A DNA stretch of 64,000 nt. Origin: Rhodospirillales bacterium. GTDB taxonomy: Bacteria > Pseudomonadota > Alphaproteobacteria > Rhodospirillales > Shumkoniaceae. The stretch spans positions 1-64,000 of the forward strand of contig JAHDSF010000011.1 of assembly GCA_018432935.1 (NCBI GenBank). Reading direction: 5' to 3'. Below, piece by piece: positions 1-12,000 of the stretch; positions within the stretch are counted from its first letter, which is position 1; the number at the start of each line of letters is the position of its first letter. Both the position numbers and the translations under genes were made by a program. The notes under the pieces were generated by a model. The model ran no database searches, was not told the origin of the DNA, and was given only the letters and a program-made list of their open reading frames with translations.

Positions 1-3000
1 GACGGCGTGGGCGACGCGGCGGTGCTGGCCATCGGCGAGGGCGATGCGCGCAAGCTGGTCGGCTGCGTGGTGTGCGAGGCGCTACGCGAGGAGGCGTGGC
101 TGGCCGCACTGGCCGGGAGTCTGCCGGACTTCATGGTGCCGTCGCGGATCGTTGCGATCCCCCGCATGCCGGTCTCGGCCAACGGCAAGAAGGACCGCCG
201 CGCCCTGGCCGCACTGGCGGCGACCGCGCCGCCGCAAGCAACCGAGGCGCCGCTGCGGAGCGACGCCGAACGCCTGGTGGCGCGGCTGCTCGGCACCCTG
301 TTCGAAGGGGCTGCGATCGACGCTGCCTCGGATTTCCTGCGGCTCGGCGGCCACAGCCTGCTCGCCATGCGGCTGTCGGGGCTGATCGAGACGGAGACCG
401 GGCTGCGCCCCGCCATCGGTGACATCATCACCGCCCGCACGGTCGCCGGCATCGCCCGCCTGCTCGAGGCCGAAGGGCCGGCAGGGGACCTGCCCAAGGC
501 GCCCGGCCCGGACTTCTCCCTGTCCAGCGGGCAGGCGCGGCTGTGGGTTCTGCAGCGCCTTCATCCCGACAGTCCCGCCTACAACGTACCGGTCGTCCTC
601 GATCTGGCGGGAACGTTGGACGCTGCCGCGCTGGAGCGGGCGGTTCGCGCCCTGGAGAAGCGCCAGCACGCGCTGCGCCTGCGCCTGAAGCCGGCCGGGG
701 ACGACCCGGTCGGGATGCGCCAGTATCTTGCCGAGCCCGGCGGGCTGGCGCTCGACCGCAGCGACGTCTCCGCCGCCGCCGACCCCTCGGTCGAGGCCGA
801 GGCCCTGACCGCCGCCGACGTCGCCCGCCCGTTCGTCCTCGAATCGGAAGCGCCCGCCCGCGTGCGTCTGATCGCTTTCGGCGCCGGCCGCTGGCGGCTG
901 GTCGTCGTGATCCACCATGCCGCCTGCGACGGCTGGTCGATGCCGGTGCTGCTGCGCGACCTCGCATCCCTCTACGCCCGAGAGGCCGGCCTTCCTGCGG
1001 ATCCCCTGCCGGCGCTGCCGCGCGCCTACGAGGACTTCGCCGAGTGGCAGCGCGGCTTCCTCGCCGGAGCCGACGGCCAGGCCCTGATCGAGCGCTGGCG
1101 GGCCAGGCTCATGCCGTTGCCCGAGCCGCTAGCCCTGCCCGCCGCCAAACACCGGCCGCCGGTGAAGCGGTTCCGCGGCGCTTTCCAGTCGTTCGCATTC
1201 GACGTCGAGGCGAGCCGCCGCCTGGAGACGGTGGCTGCCGAGGCGCAAGCGACCCCCTTCATGGTGGCGCTGGCGCTGGTGCAGGCGCTGCTGCATCGGC
1301 AGACCGGCCAGACCGACATCGCCCTTGGCACCCTGGTCGCAGGCCGCGGCCGCGCCGAGCTTGCCGACCTGGTCGGGTTCTTCGTCAACACCCTGGTGCT
1401 GCGTCAGCGGGTCGAATCCGCCGCCCCGTTCGCCGAGTTGCTGCAAGGCACGCGCACCACCATCCTGGAGGCGATCGCCGACCAGGACTGCCCGTTCGAG
1501 GCCCTCGTGGACGTCGTCGGCGTGGCCCGGAATACCGGGCGCAACCCGCTGTTCGACGTGCTGGTCGCCTGGCAGGATTCGCGGCCCCGCCCGCCCGCGC
1601 TCCCAGGCCTGGAGGTGAGCTTCGCTGCGGCGCCGTTCCCGTACGCCAAGTTCGATCTCGGCTTCCATTTCTACCGCGACGGCGACCGAATTCGGGCCGA
1701 GGTCGAGTACGACACCGACCTCTTCGATGGCGAGGCCGTCGCCGCCCTGCTGCGCCGCCTCGATGCCCTGGCCGCCGCCGCGCTGGCCGATCCCGGCCGC
1801 GCCGTGGGTACGCTGCCGGCGATGACGGCGGAGGAGGAGCGGCTGGTCGTCGAAGGCTTCAACGCCACCGCGGCCGACCTTCCGGTGCGGCGGACCGTTC
1901 CCGAACCCTTCCTCGAGCAGGTCGACACCGTCGGATCTGCCCCTGCGGTGCTGAGCGCCGAGGCGACCCTGAGCTACGCGGAGTTCGCGGCGCACGCGGC
2001 CACGGTGGCGCAGCGGCTGCGCAAGGCGGGAGTGACGCCCGGAGACGTGGTCGCGCTGTGCGCACGCCGCTCGATCGACATGCTGGCCGGTATCCACGGC
2101 ATCCTGCTGGCCGGCGCCGCGTACGCGCCGCTCGATCCCGACCATCCGCCGCGGCGCCGCGCCGACATGCTGGCCGACCTCGGCGATCCGCCGGTCCTGA
2201 CGACACCCGACTGCCGCGGGCTGTTCGACGGCCGCCGCGTGGTCGTACTCGGCCCCGGCCGGCGCCCGGCAGCGTTCCGCAACGACGCCGTTGATCCTGA
2301 CGCCCTCGCCTACGTCATCTTCACCTCCGGCTCGACCGGGCGGCCCAAGGGGGCGGCCATCCCGCATCGTGCGGTGCTCAACCGCATCCTGTGGATGCAG
2401 CGGCAGTTTCCGATCGGCCCCGGCGACGTCATCCTGCAGAAGACGCCGGTCACCTTCGACGTCTCGGTGTGGGAGCTGTTCTGGTGGTCGTGGACCGGCG
2501 CCGCGGTGGCGCTGCCGCCGCCGGGAGCCGAGAAGAACCCCGCCGCCCTGGTCGAGGCGGTCGAGCGCTTCGGCGTCACGGTCATGCATTTCGTGCCCTC
2601 GATGCTGGCCGCTTTTCTCGCCTGCCTGGAGAGCGGCCAGGCCGACCCCGGGCGCCTGCGCAGCCTGCGCTACGTGTTTGCCAGCGGCGAGGCCCTGGAG
2701 GCGCCGCTGGTCGAGCGCTTCAACCGGCTGCTCCATGCCCGGCACGGCACCGAGCTTCACAACCTGTACGGCCCCACCGAGGCGACCGTCGACGTGACCT
2801 GGCAGCCGTGCTCGCCGTGGCCGGGCGGCGAGGTGGTGCCGATCGGCCGCCCGATCGCCAACACCCGCATCTACATCCTCGACCGCGAGGGGCAGCCGGT
2901 GCCGCCGGGGGTGGCGGGAGAGATTCACATCGGCGGGCCACAGGTGGCGCTGGGCTACGTCAACCGCCCCGAACTGAGCGGCGAACGCTTCATCGCCGAC

Positions 3001-6000
3001 CCGTTCGTGCCCGGCGGCCGCCTCTACCGCACCGGGGATCTCGGCCGCTGGCGGCCCGACGGCGCGGTCGAGTACCTCGGCCGCCTCGACTTCCAGGTCA
3101 AGGTGCGCGGATTCCGCATCGAGTGCGGGGAGATCGAGCTAGCCCTTGAAAGCCACCCGACCGTCGAGCGGGCAGTGGCCGTTCCCGCGCAGGCGGGCGG
3201 GCTGACCGAGCTGCACGCATATGTCACCGGCGCCGCCGAGATCGAATCCGCCGCCTTGCGCGCCCACCTGCGCGAACGCCTTCCCGACTACATGCTGCCG
3301 GCGCGCTTCTTCCGTCTCGACCGCCTGCCCCTCACCGACAGCGGCAAGGTCGATCGTCGCAACCTGCGCGGCAGCCCGCTCGACGGCGCCGCCGCGACGA
3401 CTCCGGCGACGCCGGTCGAGGCCCGGGTGATGGAGATCTGGCGGGAGCTGCTGCCGGACGCCGCGATCGGCCGCCGCGACGGCTTCTTCGAGGCGGGGGG
3501 CAACTCGCTCTTGGCGATCCGGCTGCACGAACGGCTGGAACGGCAGTGGCCGGGCGTCTTCACGGTCGCCGACCTGTTCGCCCATGCCACCGTCGCGGAC
3601 CAGGCTCGACGCATCGCCGATATGGCGCCGCCCGTCGCCGCGGCCGCCAGCGTTTCCGGAGCGGGGCCGGTGGCGATCGTCGGGATGGCGGTACGGCTGG
3701 CCGGCTGCGAGGACCTTGACGCCTTCTGGGGCGACCTCGCCGGCGCCGTCGATCGCGTGCGGCCGCTTCCGTCGGCGCGCGAGGCCGAGGCGCGGGCGCT
3801 GTTCGCCCTGCTCGGCCGAAGGGCACCCGACCGCTTCCGCGAGGCGGCCTACCTGGACGACATCTTCGGCTTCGACCCCGGCCGGTTCCGGATGGCGCCG
3901 ATGGACGCTGCCCTGCTCGATCCCGAGCAGCGCCTGTTCCTGGAAGTCGCCACCATGGCGCTGGAGGACGCCGGCTGCGGCGGCCGCGCCCTGGAAGGCC
4001 GCAAGGTGGGCGTCTTCGTCGGCGGCGCGCCTTCGCCGTTCTACCGGGAGGCGATGGGCCGGCTGTTCCCGGAGCGGACAGAGCAGGTCTTCGCCCTTAA
4101 CGTGCCCTCCAACGTCGCCACCCGGCTGTCGTTCCTGAACGACTGGCGGGGCCCCGCCGCGGTGGTCGACACGGCCTGCTCTTCCGGCCTGGCGGCGGTC
4201 CACCTTGCCTGCCGGGCGCTGGCCGTCGGCGAATGCGAGGCCGCTCTGGTGGGGGCGGCAAAGCTCCTGCCATTACCCCCCGACGACGACGCGCGGGTGA
4301 CCATCGACTCCTCGACTTCGCGCACCCGCGCGTTTGCGGCCGGGGCCGACGGCACCGGCATGGGCGAGGGGGCGGTCGCCTTCCTGCTCAAGCCCCTGGC
4401 TCGGGCGCTCGCCGATGGCGATCCCGTGCGCGCGGTCATCCTCGGCTCGGCCCTCAACCAGGACGGCGCCTCTAGCAGCCTCGCCGCGCCCAACCCGATC
4501 GCCCAGGCCGAGGTGGTGCGCGCCGCTGCTGCCGCCGCCGGGATCGGACTCGGCACTCTGTCCTACGTCGAGGCCCATGGCACCGGGACCGCGCTCGGCG
4601 ATCCCATCGAGATCGACGGCCTGACCCGGGCCTTCGCTGCCGACACAGCGGAAACCGGCTTTGCCGCGATCGGCTCGGCGAAGGGCAACTACGGGCATCT
4701 CGACGGCGCCGCCGGCACCCTCGGCCTGGCCAAGGCGGTGCTGTGCCTGGCCAAGGACATGGCCCCGCCGCAACCCTTCTTCGACCGCCCCAATCCGAAG
4801 ATCGACTTCGCCCGCGCGCCGGTCGTCGTGCCGACGATGCCGCAGCGCCTCGCCGACCGCGGCACGCCGCGGCGCGCCGGCGTCAGCTCGTTCGGCCTCA
4901 GCGGCATCAACGCTCATGTCGTGATCGAGGCGCCGCAGCCCCCCTCCGCGCCGGCCGGCGAGGGGCCGTGGTGCGTGCTCGGCCTATCGGCGGCCGGCGA
5001 GGACGAGCTGCGGTGCTATGCCGCCGCCATCGCCATCGTCCTCGGGCAAGGCGGGATCGGCCTCGCCGATGCCGCGCGGACGCTCGTCGAGGGGCGTTCG
5101 CACCGGCGCCGCCGCCTTGCCGTATGTGCGCGCGATGCGGCGACGGCAGCGGCGGCGCTGGCCACGTTCGCCTCGACCGGTGGAGCGAGCGAGATCAGGG
5201 CGCTCGGCCCCGCCGTACCTGCCGCGGCCGCAAGCGAGGAAGAAGCCCGGGCTTCCGCCGCCGCCTACCTGGCGGGCGCCGACCTGGCGTGGCCGGATCT
5301 CCCGGCGCGACGGGTCCACCTGCCCCCGGCGCCGTTCACGCGCATCTCCTGCCGACCCGAATTCATACCGCCGCGGCACGCTTTCCTCGGGCCGGCGGTG
5401 ACGACCCGCGACGGTCTGGTCCTGCCTCTGAACGTCCACGATCCCGACTTTTGGCCGGCGGCAGAGCATGTACTCGACGGGCATCCGACCCTGGTCGGGA
5501 TGGCCCTGCCGGGGCTGCTGGCGGAAGCCGGCCGCGCCGCCGGCCTGGAGGGCGCCATCGAGCTGCGCGGCGTGCGGTGGATGCGACCACTGCGGCCGGA
5601 CGAAACCGGCGCCGCCGCCCTGGAGCTGCGCGAGGACGGGGGCTGCTGGCGCGCCGCCCTCGGCGGCACCGGGCGCGAACGCTGGATGACGTTCGCCGAG
5701 GCGACGCTGACGGCGCCAGCCGAGCACCCCGGTCGGGTGGACGTCGCCGCACTCCGGGCGCGCTGCGCCGTGCCGCTTTCCGTGCTGGCCGAGAGCCCCG
5801 GCGCTGTTCGTACGACGGCGCGCTGGGACTGCCGGCGTGCCCTGTGGCGCGCCGCGGGGCAAGACGAGGTTCTGGCCGAGCTGGCGAGGCCCGACGACGG
5901 TCTGCCCTTCCATCCGGCGCTGCTCGACGTGGCGGCGAGCCTCGCCCTCGACGCGCCCGCAAGGGTTCCGGCCGCGTGCGAGACGATCCGTCTGGCCGCC

Positions 6001-9000
6001 CCGATCCCGTCGCGGGCGATGGCCCATGTCGTCCGCCGCACCGTCTCGGCCGACGCCCTGACCGCTGACGTCACCGTCTTCGATCCGGCGGACGGACGGG
6101 TCTGCGTCGCCTTGCGCGGCCTTCTGTTCGCCACGCTGCGGAGGGCGCCAACGGTGCCCCTCTCGGTTCCGGTATGGGTACCCGCCCCGCTGACGCCGCC
6201 TTCGCCGCGGCCCCGCATCGCGCTGGTCGGAAGCGGCAGTCTTGCAGAGCGGCTGGCGGCAGAGCTCGCCCATGCCGGCCTGCTGGCTGCCCGGGAGATC
6301 TCGAGCAGCGGCACCGAGGCCGTGGTGCTGGTCCCCGATCCCGCCGATTTCGCGGCCGCAGCGGGGATGGTGCGCGGCCTTCTGGCAGCGGCCCGGCGCA
6401 ATCTGCGGGTGCTCGTGGTCGGCTGCAGCTCCTGCAGCCGCGAAGGCGACGAGATCGATCCCGACGCGGCCCTGCTCGCCGGCCTGGTTCTGGCGGCCGG
6501 CCGGGAGGAGCCGCTGGTGCGCCTGCGCTACCTCGACATCGACGAGGCGGCCCCGGCCATTCTGGTGGCCGACGAGTTCGCTGCCTTCGCTTCGGAAGAA
6601 AGCCTGCCGGTCGCGATGCTGCGCGACGAAAGCCGGTTGACGCGATCCCTCGCGCCGGCGCCCCAAGTCGGCAGCGAGCCGGCGTGGCCGACCTCCGGCT
6701 GCTGCGTCGTCACCGGCGGGCTGGGCGGCATCGCCCTGTCGCTGGCAGAGGAGCTGTCGGCCGGAGGCCGGGTCGCGCTGGCGCTCCTCGGGCGCAGCGG
6801 CCGCATCGACGGCGACGACGACGAGGCGCAGCGGCGCCGCGACCGTCTGACAGCCCTGGAACGGGCCGGAGCGCGGTTCCGCATCTGGAGCTGCGACGTC
6901 TCCGATCGCGACGCGCTGGCGGCGTGCCTTGAGAGGGTCCGCGCCGAGATGGGGCCGATCACCGCGGTCGTCCACGCCGCGGGGATCGCCGACGGCGGCT
7001 TCCTGGTCGCCCGCCACCCGGCCGAGCTGGCCGGCGTGCTGGCGCCGAAGGTGGCGGGAGCGCGCAACCTCGACCTGTTGACCCGCGACGATCCGCTGCA
7101 GGCGTTCGTCCTGTTCGGATCGCTGACCGGTCTCGCCGGCGCCGCCGGCCAGGCCGCCTACGCCGCCGCCAACGCCTGGCTGGATGCCTTCGCCGCCCGG
7201 CGGCAGTCGGAGGGCCGACCGGCGCTGGCGATCGACTGGTGCCCCGTCCGCGAGGTCGGCATGGCGGCCCGCATGGCGGTGCCGATGACCGACGCCATCG
7301 ACCCCGCCGAAGCGGTCGCGGTGTGGCGCCGCGCGATCGCGGCCGGTGTTCCCCAGGTCGTCGTGCTCGATGCCGCAGCGGTGCCGGCATCCGATCCGGA
7401 CAAGGCCGCATCGTCTCCGGAAGCTTCCCCCGTCGCCGCACCCCCCGCAGGCAGCGCCCTCGAGCAGGCGTTGGCGGCGATCTGGGCCGAGGTCCTCGGC
7501 TACCCCGCGGTGGCGGTCGACGACGACTTCTTCGCTCTCGGCGGCGATTCGATCTCCGGCATGCAGATCGTCGACCGGGTGGTTCGCGATCTCGGCCATG
7601 CGACGACGCTGTCGGATCTGCTGGACGCGGGTACCGTCGCGGCCCTGGCCGGCACCCTGCGCGGCAAGAGCGCCCCGGTCGCGGCCGCGGCTGCCCCGCC
7701 GCATCCCGACTATCCGGTCGGCTGGGAGCAGGAAGCGGTCCTGAACGCGCAAGCGGCGGCCGAAATGGGCGTCGCCTTCAACCTGCCCAACCTGCTGGAG
7801 CTGCCCGCCGAGCTCGACACGGCGCGCCTGGAAGCGGCGCTGACCAGGCTGGTCGAGCGGCACGAGATCCTGCGTACCCGCTTCCGCCGCAGCGGCGAGG
7901 CGTGGCGGATGGAGATCCTTCCCCCGGCGCCGGTGCAATTGCCGGTAGTCGACCTGTCCGCGGCGAACGAACCGCTGGCGGCGTGCCAGGACCGGATCCG
8001 GCCTTTCGATCTGGAGCAGGCGCCGCCGGTCCGGATGGAGCTGATCGTGCTCGACGCCGGCCGCAGGGCCCTGTTGCTCGACCTTCACCACGCCCTCGCC
8101 GACGGTTGGACGGTCGAGCTGCTGGCAGGCGAGGTGGCCCGTCTCTATGCCGGCGAAACCCTCCCCCCGCCCCCGCTGCAGCTGAAGGACTTCGCGTGGT
8201 GGAGCCGCGAGGGCGCCGGCAAGGCGGCCCGCGACGCTGCCCGCGACTACTGGCTGCCGCGGTTCGTCGGGCCGCTGCCGATGCTCGACCTTCCCGCCGA
8301 TCGGTGCCGGCCTCCGGTCAACACCTGGCGCGCCGCCACGGTATCGTCCTCCCTCGCACCCGAAACGGCGAGCGCCCTGCGGGCCTATGCGGCGGCGCAT
8401 CGGGCAACGCCCTTCGCCGTCGTGCTGGCGGCCTGGATGGTGCTGGTCCACCGCCTGTCCGGAGCCGAGGACGTGGTGATCTCGGTCGCCGCCGACCGTC
8501 GCGACGACGGCGGCTTCGCGTCAGTCCCCGGGATGATGGCCTCGCTGCTGCCGATCCGCGAAACGGTGCGCAGCGACGACGCGGTCGGCCGGCTGCTCGA
8601 ACGGGTGCAGGCGGACCATGCCGATGCCCTGCGCCATCGCGCCTACGGCGTCGGCCAGTTGCTCCGTGACCTGGAGCCGGTCGCATCTCCCGATCGCGCC
8701 CTCCTGGCGGAAGTGTCACTGTCGTACATGAACTTCGCGGAAGGAGGGAGCGGACGGGCGGGCTTCCCGCTCCACGGCCTGGTCCGGACGGCAGCCAAGA
8801 ACGATCTTGCCATTTTCGTGCGCGATCTGCCCGACCAGATCATTGTGTCGCTCGAGTACTACGCCGATCTGTTCGACCGGACTCGAATCGAGCGCCTTGG
8901 CCGCAGCTTCGCCGCCCTCCTGGCCGGCCTGGTGTCGGCGCCGCCGGATACCGCGGTCGGACGGCTCCCCCTGCTCGACCGCGAAGAGGCGGCGCTCATC

Positions 9001-12000
9001 CGCGGTTTCGAGGCCGGCGCGACCCCCGTCCTGCCGGCCGGGCGCGGCCTCCATGGCCTGTTCCTCGACCGGGTTGCCGCTCGCCCGCACGCGGTGGCGG
9101 TCGAGGATGCCCGCGGTTCCTTCAGCTATGCCGAGCTGGCCGGGCGCGCCGCCGGCATCGCCTGCCGCCTCGCCGAGGCGGGGGTGCGCCCCGGCGACCG
9201 GGTCGCCCTGCACATGGCGCGCGACCGTCACGCAGTGGCAGCGGTGCTGGGCATCGTCGTCGCCGGCGCCGCCTACGTTCCCCTCGATTCCGACTGGCCG
9301 GCCGAACGGGTCGCCATGATCCTCGAAGACGCCGGCTGCCGGGCGGTGATCGCCGACGCCGCCGGACGGGCGGCCAGCGGCGCGACGTCGTGTCCGGTGA
9401 TCGAGGCGGAAACCCTGGCCGCGTGTGCGGCCGAGACCGCCCCGGAAGTGCAGGACGATGATTCCCGCCCGGCCTACCTGATGTACACCTCGGGTTCCAC
9501 CGGCGTGCCCAAGGGCGTGCTGGTGCCGCAGCGGGCGGTGATCCGGCTGGCGATCGGCGACGACTACCTCCGCCTGAGCCGGGAGGACCGCATGCTGCAG
9601 GCGGGACCGCTGGCGTTCGATGCCTCGACCTTGGAGATCTGGGGGCCGCTTCTCAACGGCGGCCGCGTCTGCGTGGCGGCGCGCGAGGAGTTGCTGGACC
9701 CGGCGGGACTGGCTGCGGCGATCACCCGGTTCGGCGCCACCACGCTGTTCCTGACCGCCAGCCTGTTCAACCGCCAGGTCGAGTTCGACCCTGTCGGGTT
9801 CCGGCCGCTGCGCGCCCTTGTCAGCGGCGGCGAGACGATGAGCGTGGCGCACATGCGAAGGGCGTTCGAGTCCTGCCCCGAGGTCGCCTTCTTCAACGGC
9901 TACGGTCCTACCGAGAACACCACCTTCACCACCCTGCACCGGATCCGGCGCGAGGATCTCGAGGCGACGGCGATGCCGATCGGCCGCCCGATCCCCCATA
10001 CCCGGGTCGCGGTCCTCGACGCTGCCGGTGGGCGAGCACCGATCGGAGTCTGGGGCGAAATCCACGCCGGCGGCCCCGGCCTTGCCATCGGCTACTGGAA
10101 CCGTCCCGAGCTGAACGCCGCCGCATTCGTCGGCGATCCCGAGCGCCCCGGCGAGCGCCTCTACCGGACCGGCGACTTCGGCCGCTGGCGGGAAGATGGC
10201 GTGCTGGAGTACGGCGGCCGCCGGGACGGCCAGATCAAGCTGCGCGGCCACCGCATCGAGCTGGACGAGATCGAGCAGATCCTCCACCGCCATCCCGGCG
10301 CGACGCAGGCCGCCGTGCTGTTCCTCGGCGGCGAGGCGGACGGCGCCATCGTCGCCTGCCTCGAGGCGGGCTCGGCGCCGCCGCCGGCCGAACTGCGGTC
10401 GTGGGCGATGCAGCGGCTGCCGGCCTACATGGTGCCGACCCGCTGGTACGCGCTGGACACGATTCCCCTGAACGCCAACGGCAAGGTCGACCGCCGCAGG
10501 CTTGCGACGATGCTGGAAGGGCTCGCGCCGCTGCGCGACGGCCGTGCCGATGCCGAAGCGCCGCAGGACGAGACCGAGATCCTGGTCGCGGCCACCCTGA
10601 CCGAGGTGCTCGGTCAGCCGGTCACCGACCGCACCGCCGATTTCCTGGCCCTGGGCGGCCACAGCCTGCAGGCGATCCGGATCGTCAACCGGCTTGCCGA
10701 TCGCACCGGGGTTCGCATCGCGATGGGCGACTTCTTCGCCGATCCCTCGGTCGCCGGCCTGGCCCGCCGGCTGCGGGATGCCGCGACAGGGCCGGCGCCC
10801 TCCAGCATCCCGCCCGCGCCCGCAGCGGACGTCTACCCGGCCAGCCACGCCCAGCAGAGGCTGTACCTGCTCCACGGCATGGACCGGGGCTCCGCCGCCT
10901 ACAACATGACATTCGTCTTCCGCTGCCGGGACGACGTCGACGCGGGCGCCCTGGCGGCTGCCCTGCGCGGCTTGGCGCAGCGCCACGAAACCCTGCGCAC
11001 CGGGTTCGAGACGGTCGAGGGCGAGATCGTGCAGCGCGTCGCCGCCGCGGCCGAGCCGATGCTTGTCGAGGACGACCTCCGCGACCGGACCGCCGCCTGG
11101 GAAGAGGCGCTGCGCATCGCGCGACGCGAGGCGGCGACGCCGTTCGACCTCGCCCGGCCACCGTTGTTGCGGGGACGCATCGTGCGTCTTTCCGAAGACG
11201 ACACGCTGGTCCTCCTTTTGCTCCACCACATCGTCGGAGACGGCTGGTCGTCGCGCATCCTGGTGCGCGAACTGGGCCGGTTGTACGCCGCCGCCCGCGA
11301 CGGCGCCGAGCCGAACCTGCCGCCGCTGCCCGTCGCCTACAAGGACTTCGCGGTCTGGCAGCGCGGCCGCGACTGGTCGACCGATGCCGCCTTCTGGCGC
11401 CGCCGCCTCGAGGGGGCACCCGAGCGGATCGACCTGCCCGCCGACCGGCCGCTGCCGAAGGTCCAGTCTTACCGGGGCGCGACCTGCCGCGCCGCCCTGC
11501 CGACCGAGGTCTCGGCCGGGCTGCGGGCGTTGGCGCGCGAGCGGCGGACCGCCATGTCGTCGGTCGGCATGGCCCTGCTCGCCGCCCTGCTGTACCGCCT
11601 GACCCGGCAAGGCGACATGGTGCTGGGAATGGGCGTGGCGGGCCGCGACCGCCTCGAACTGGAGGGGCTGATCGGCTTCTTTGTCAACGTGCTGCCGGTC
11701 CGGCTGCGGCTCGATGACGACACCGAGATCGACGACCTGATCGCCCGGACGCAGGCGGCCATCCTCGAGGCCATGGAGCACCGCGACTACCCGTTCGACC
11801 TACTGGTCCGAGATGTGGCGCCGCGCCGCCAGGCCAACCGCCAGCCGCTCGTCAACGTGGTGTTCGAGTACCAGAGGTTCGGCGCGCTTCAGACCGACGA
11901 GGTGGGCAGCCTTTCGCCGCGGCACGAGACGACGCCCGACGCCCTCGACCGCGAGATCGCGACGCTGACCGATTCGACCACCGCCAAGCACGACCTGCTC

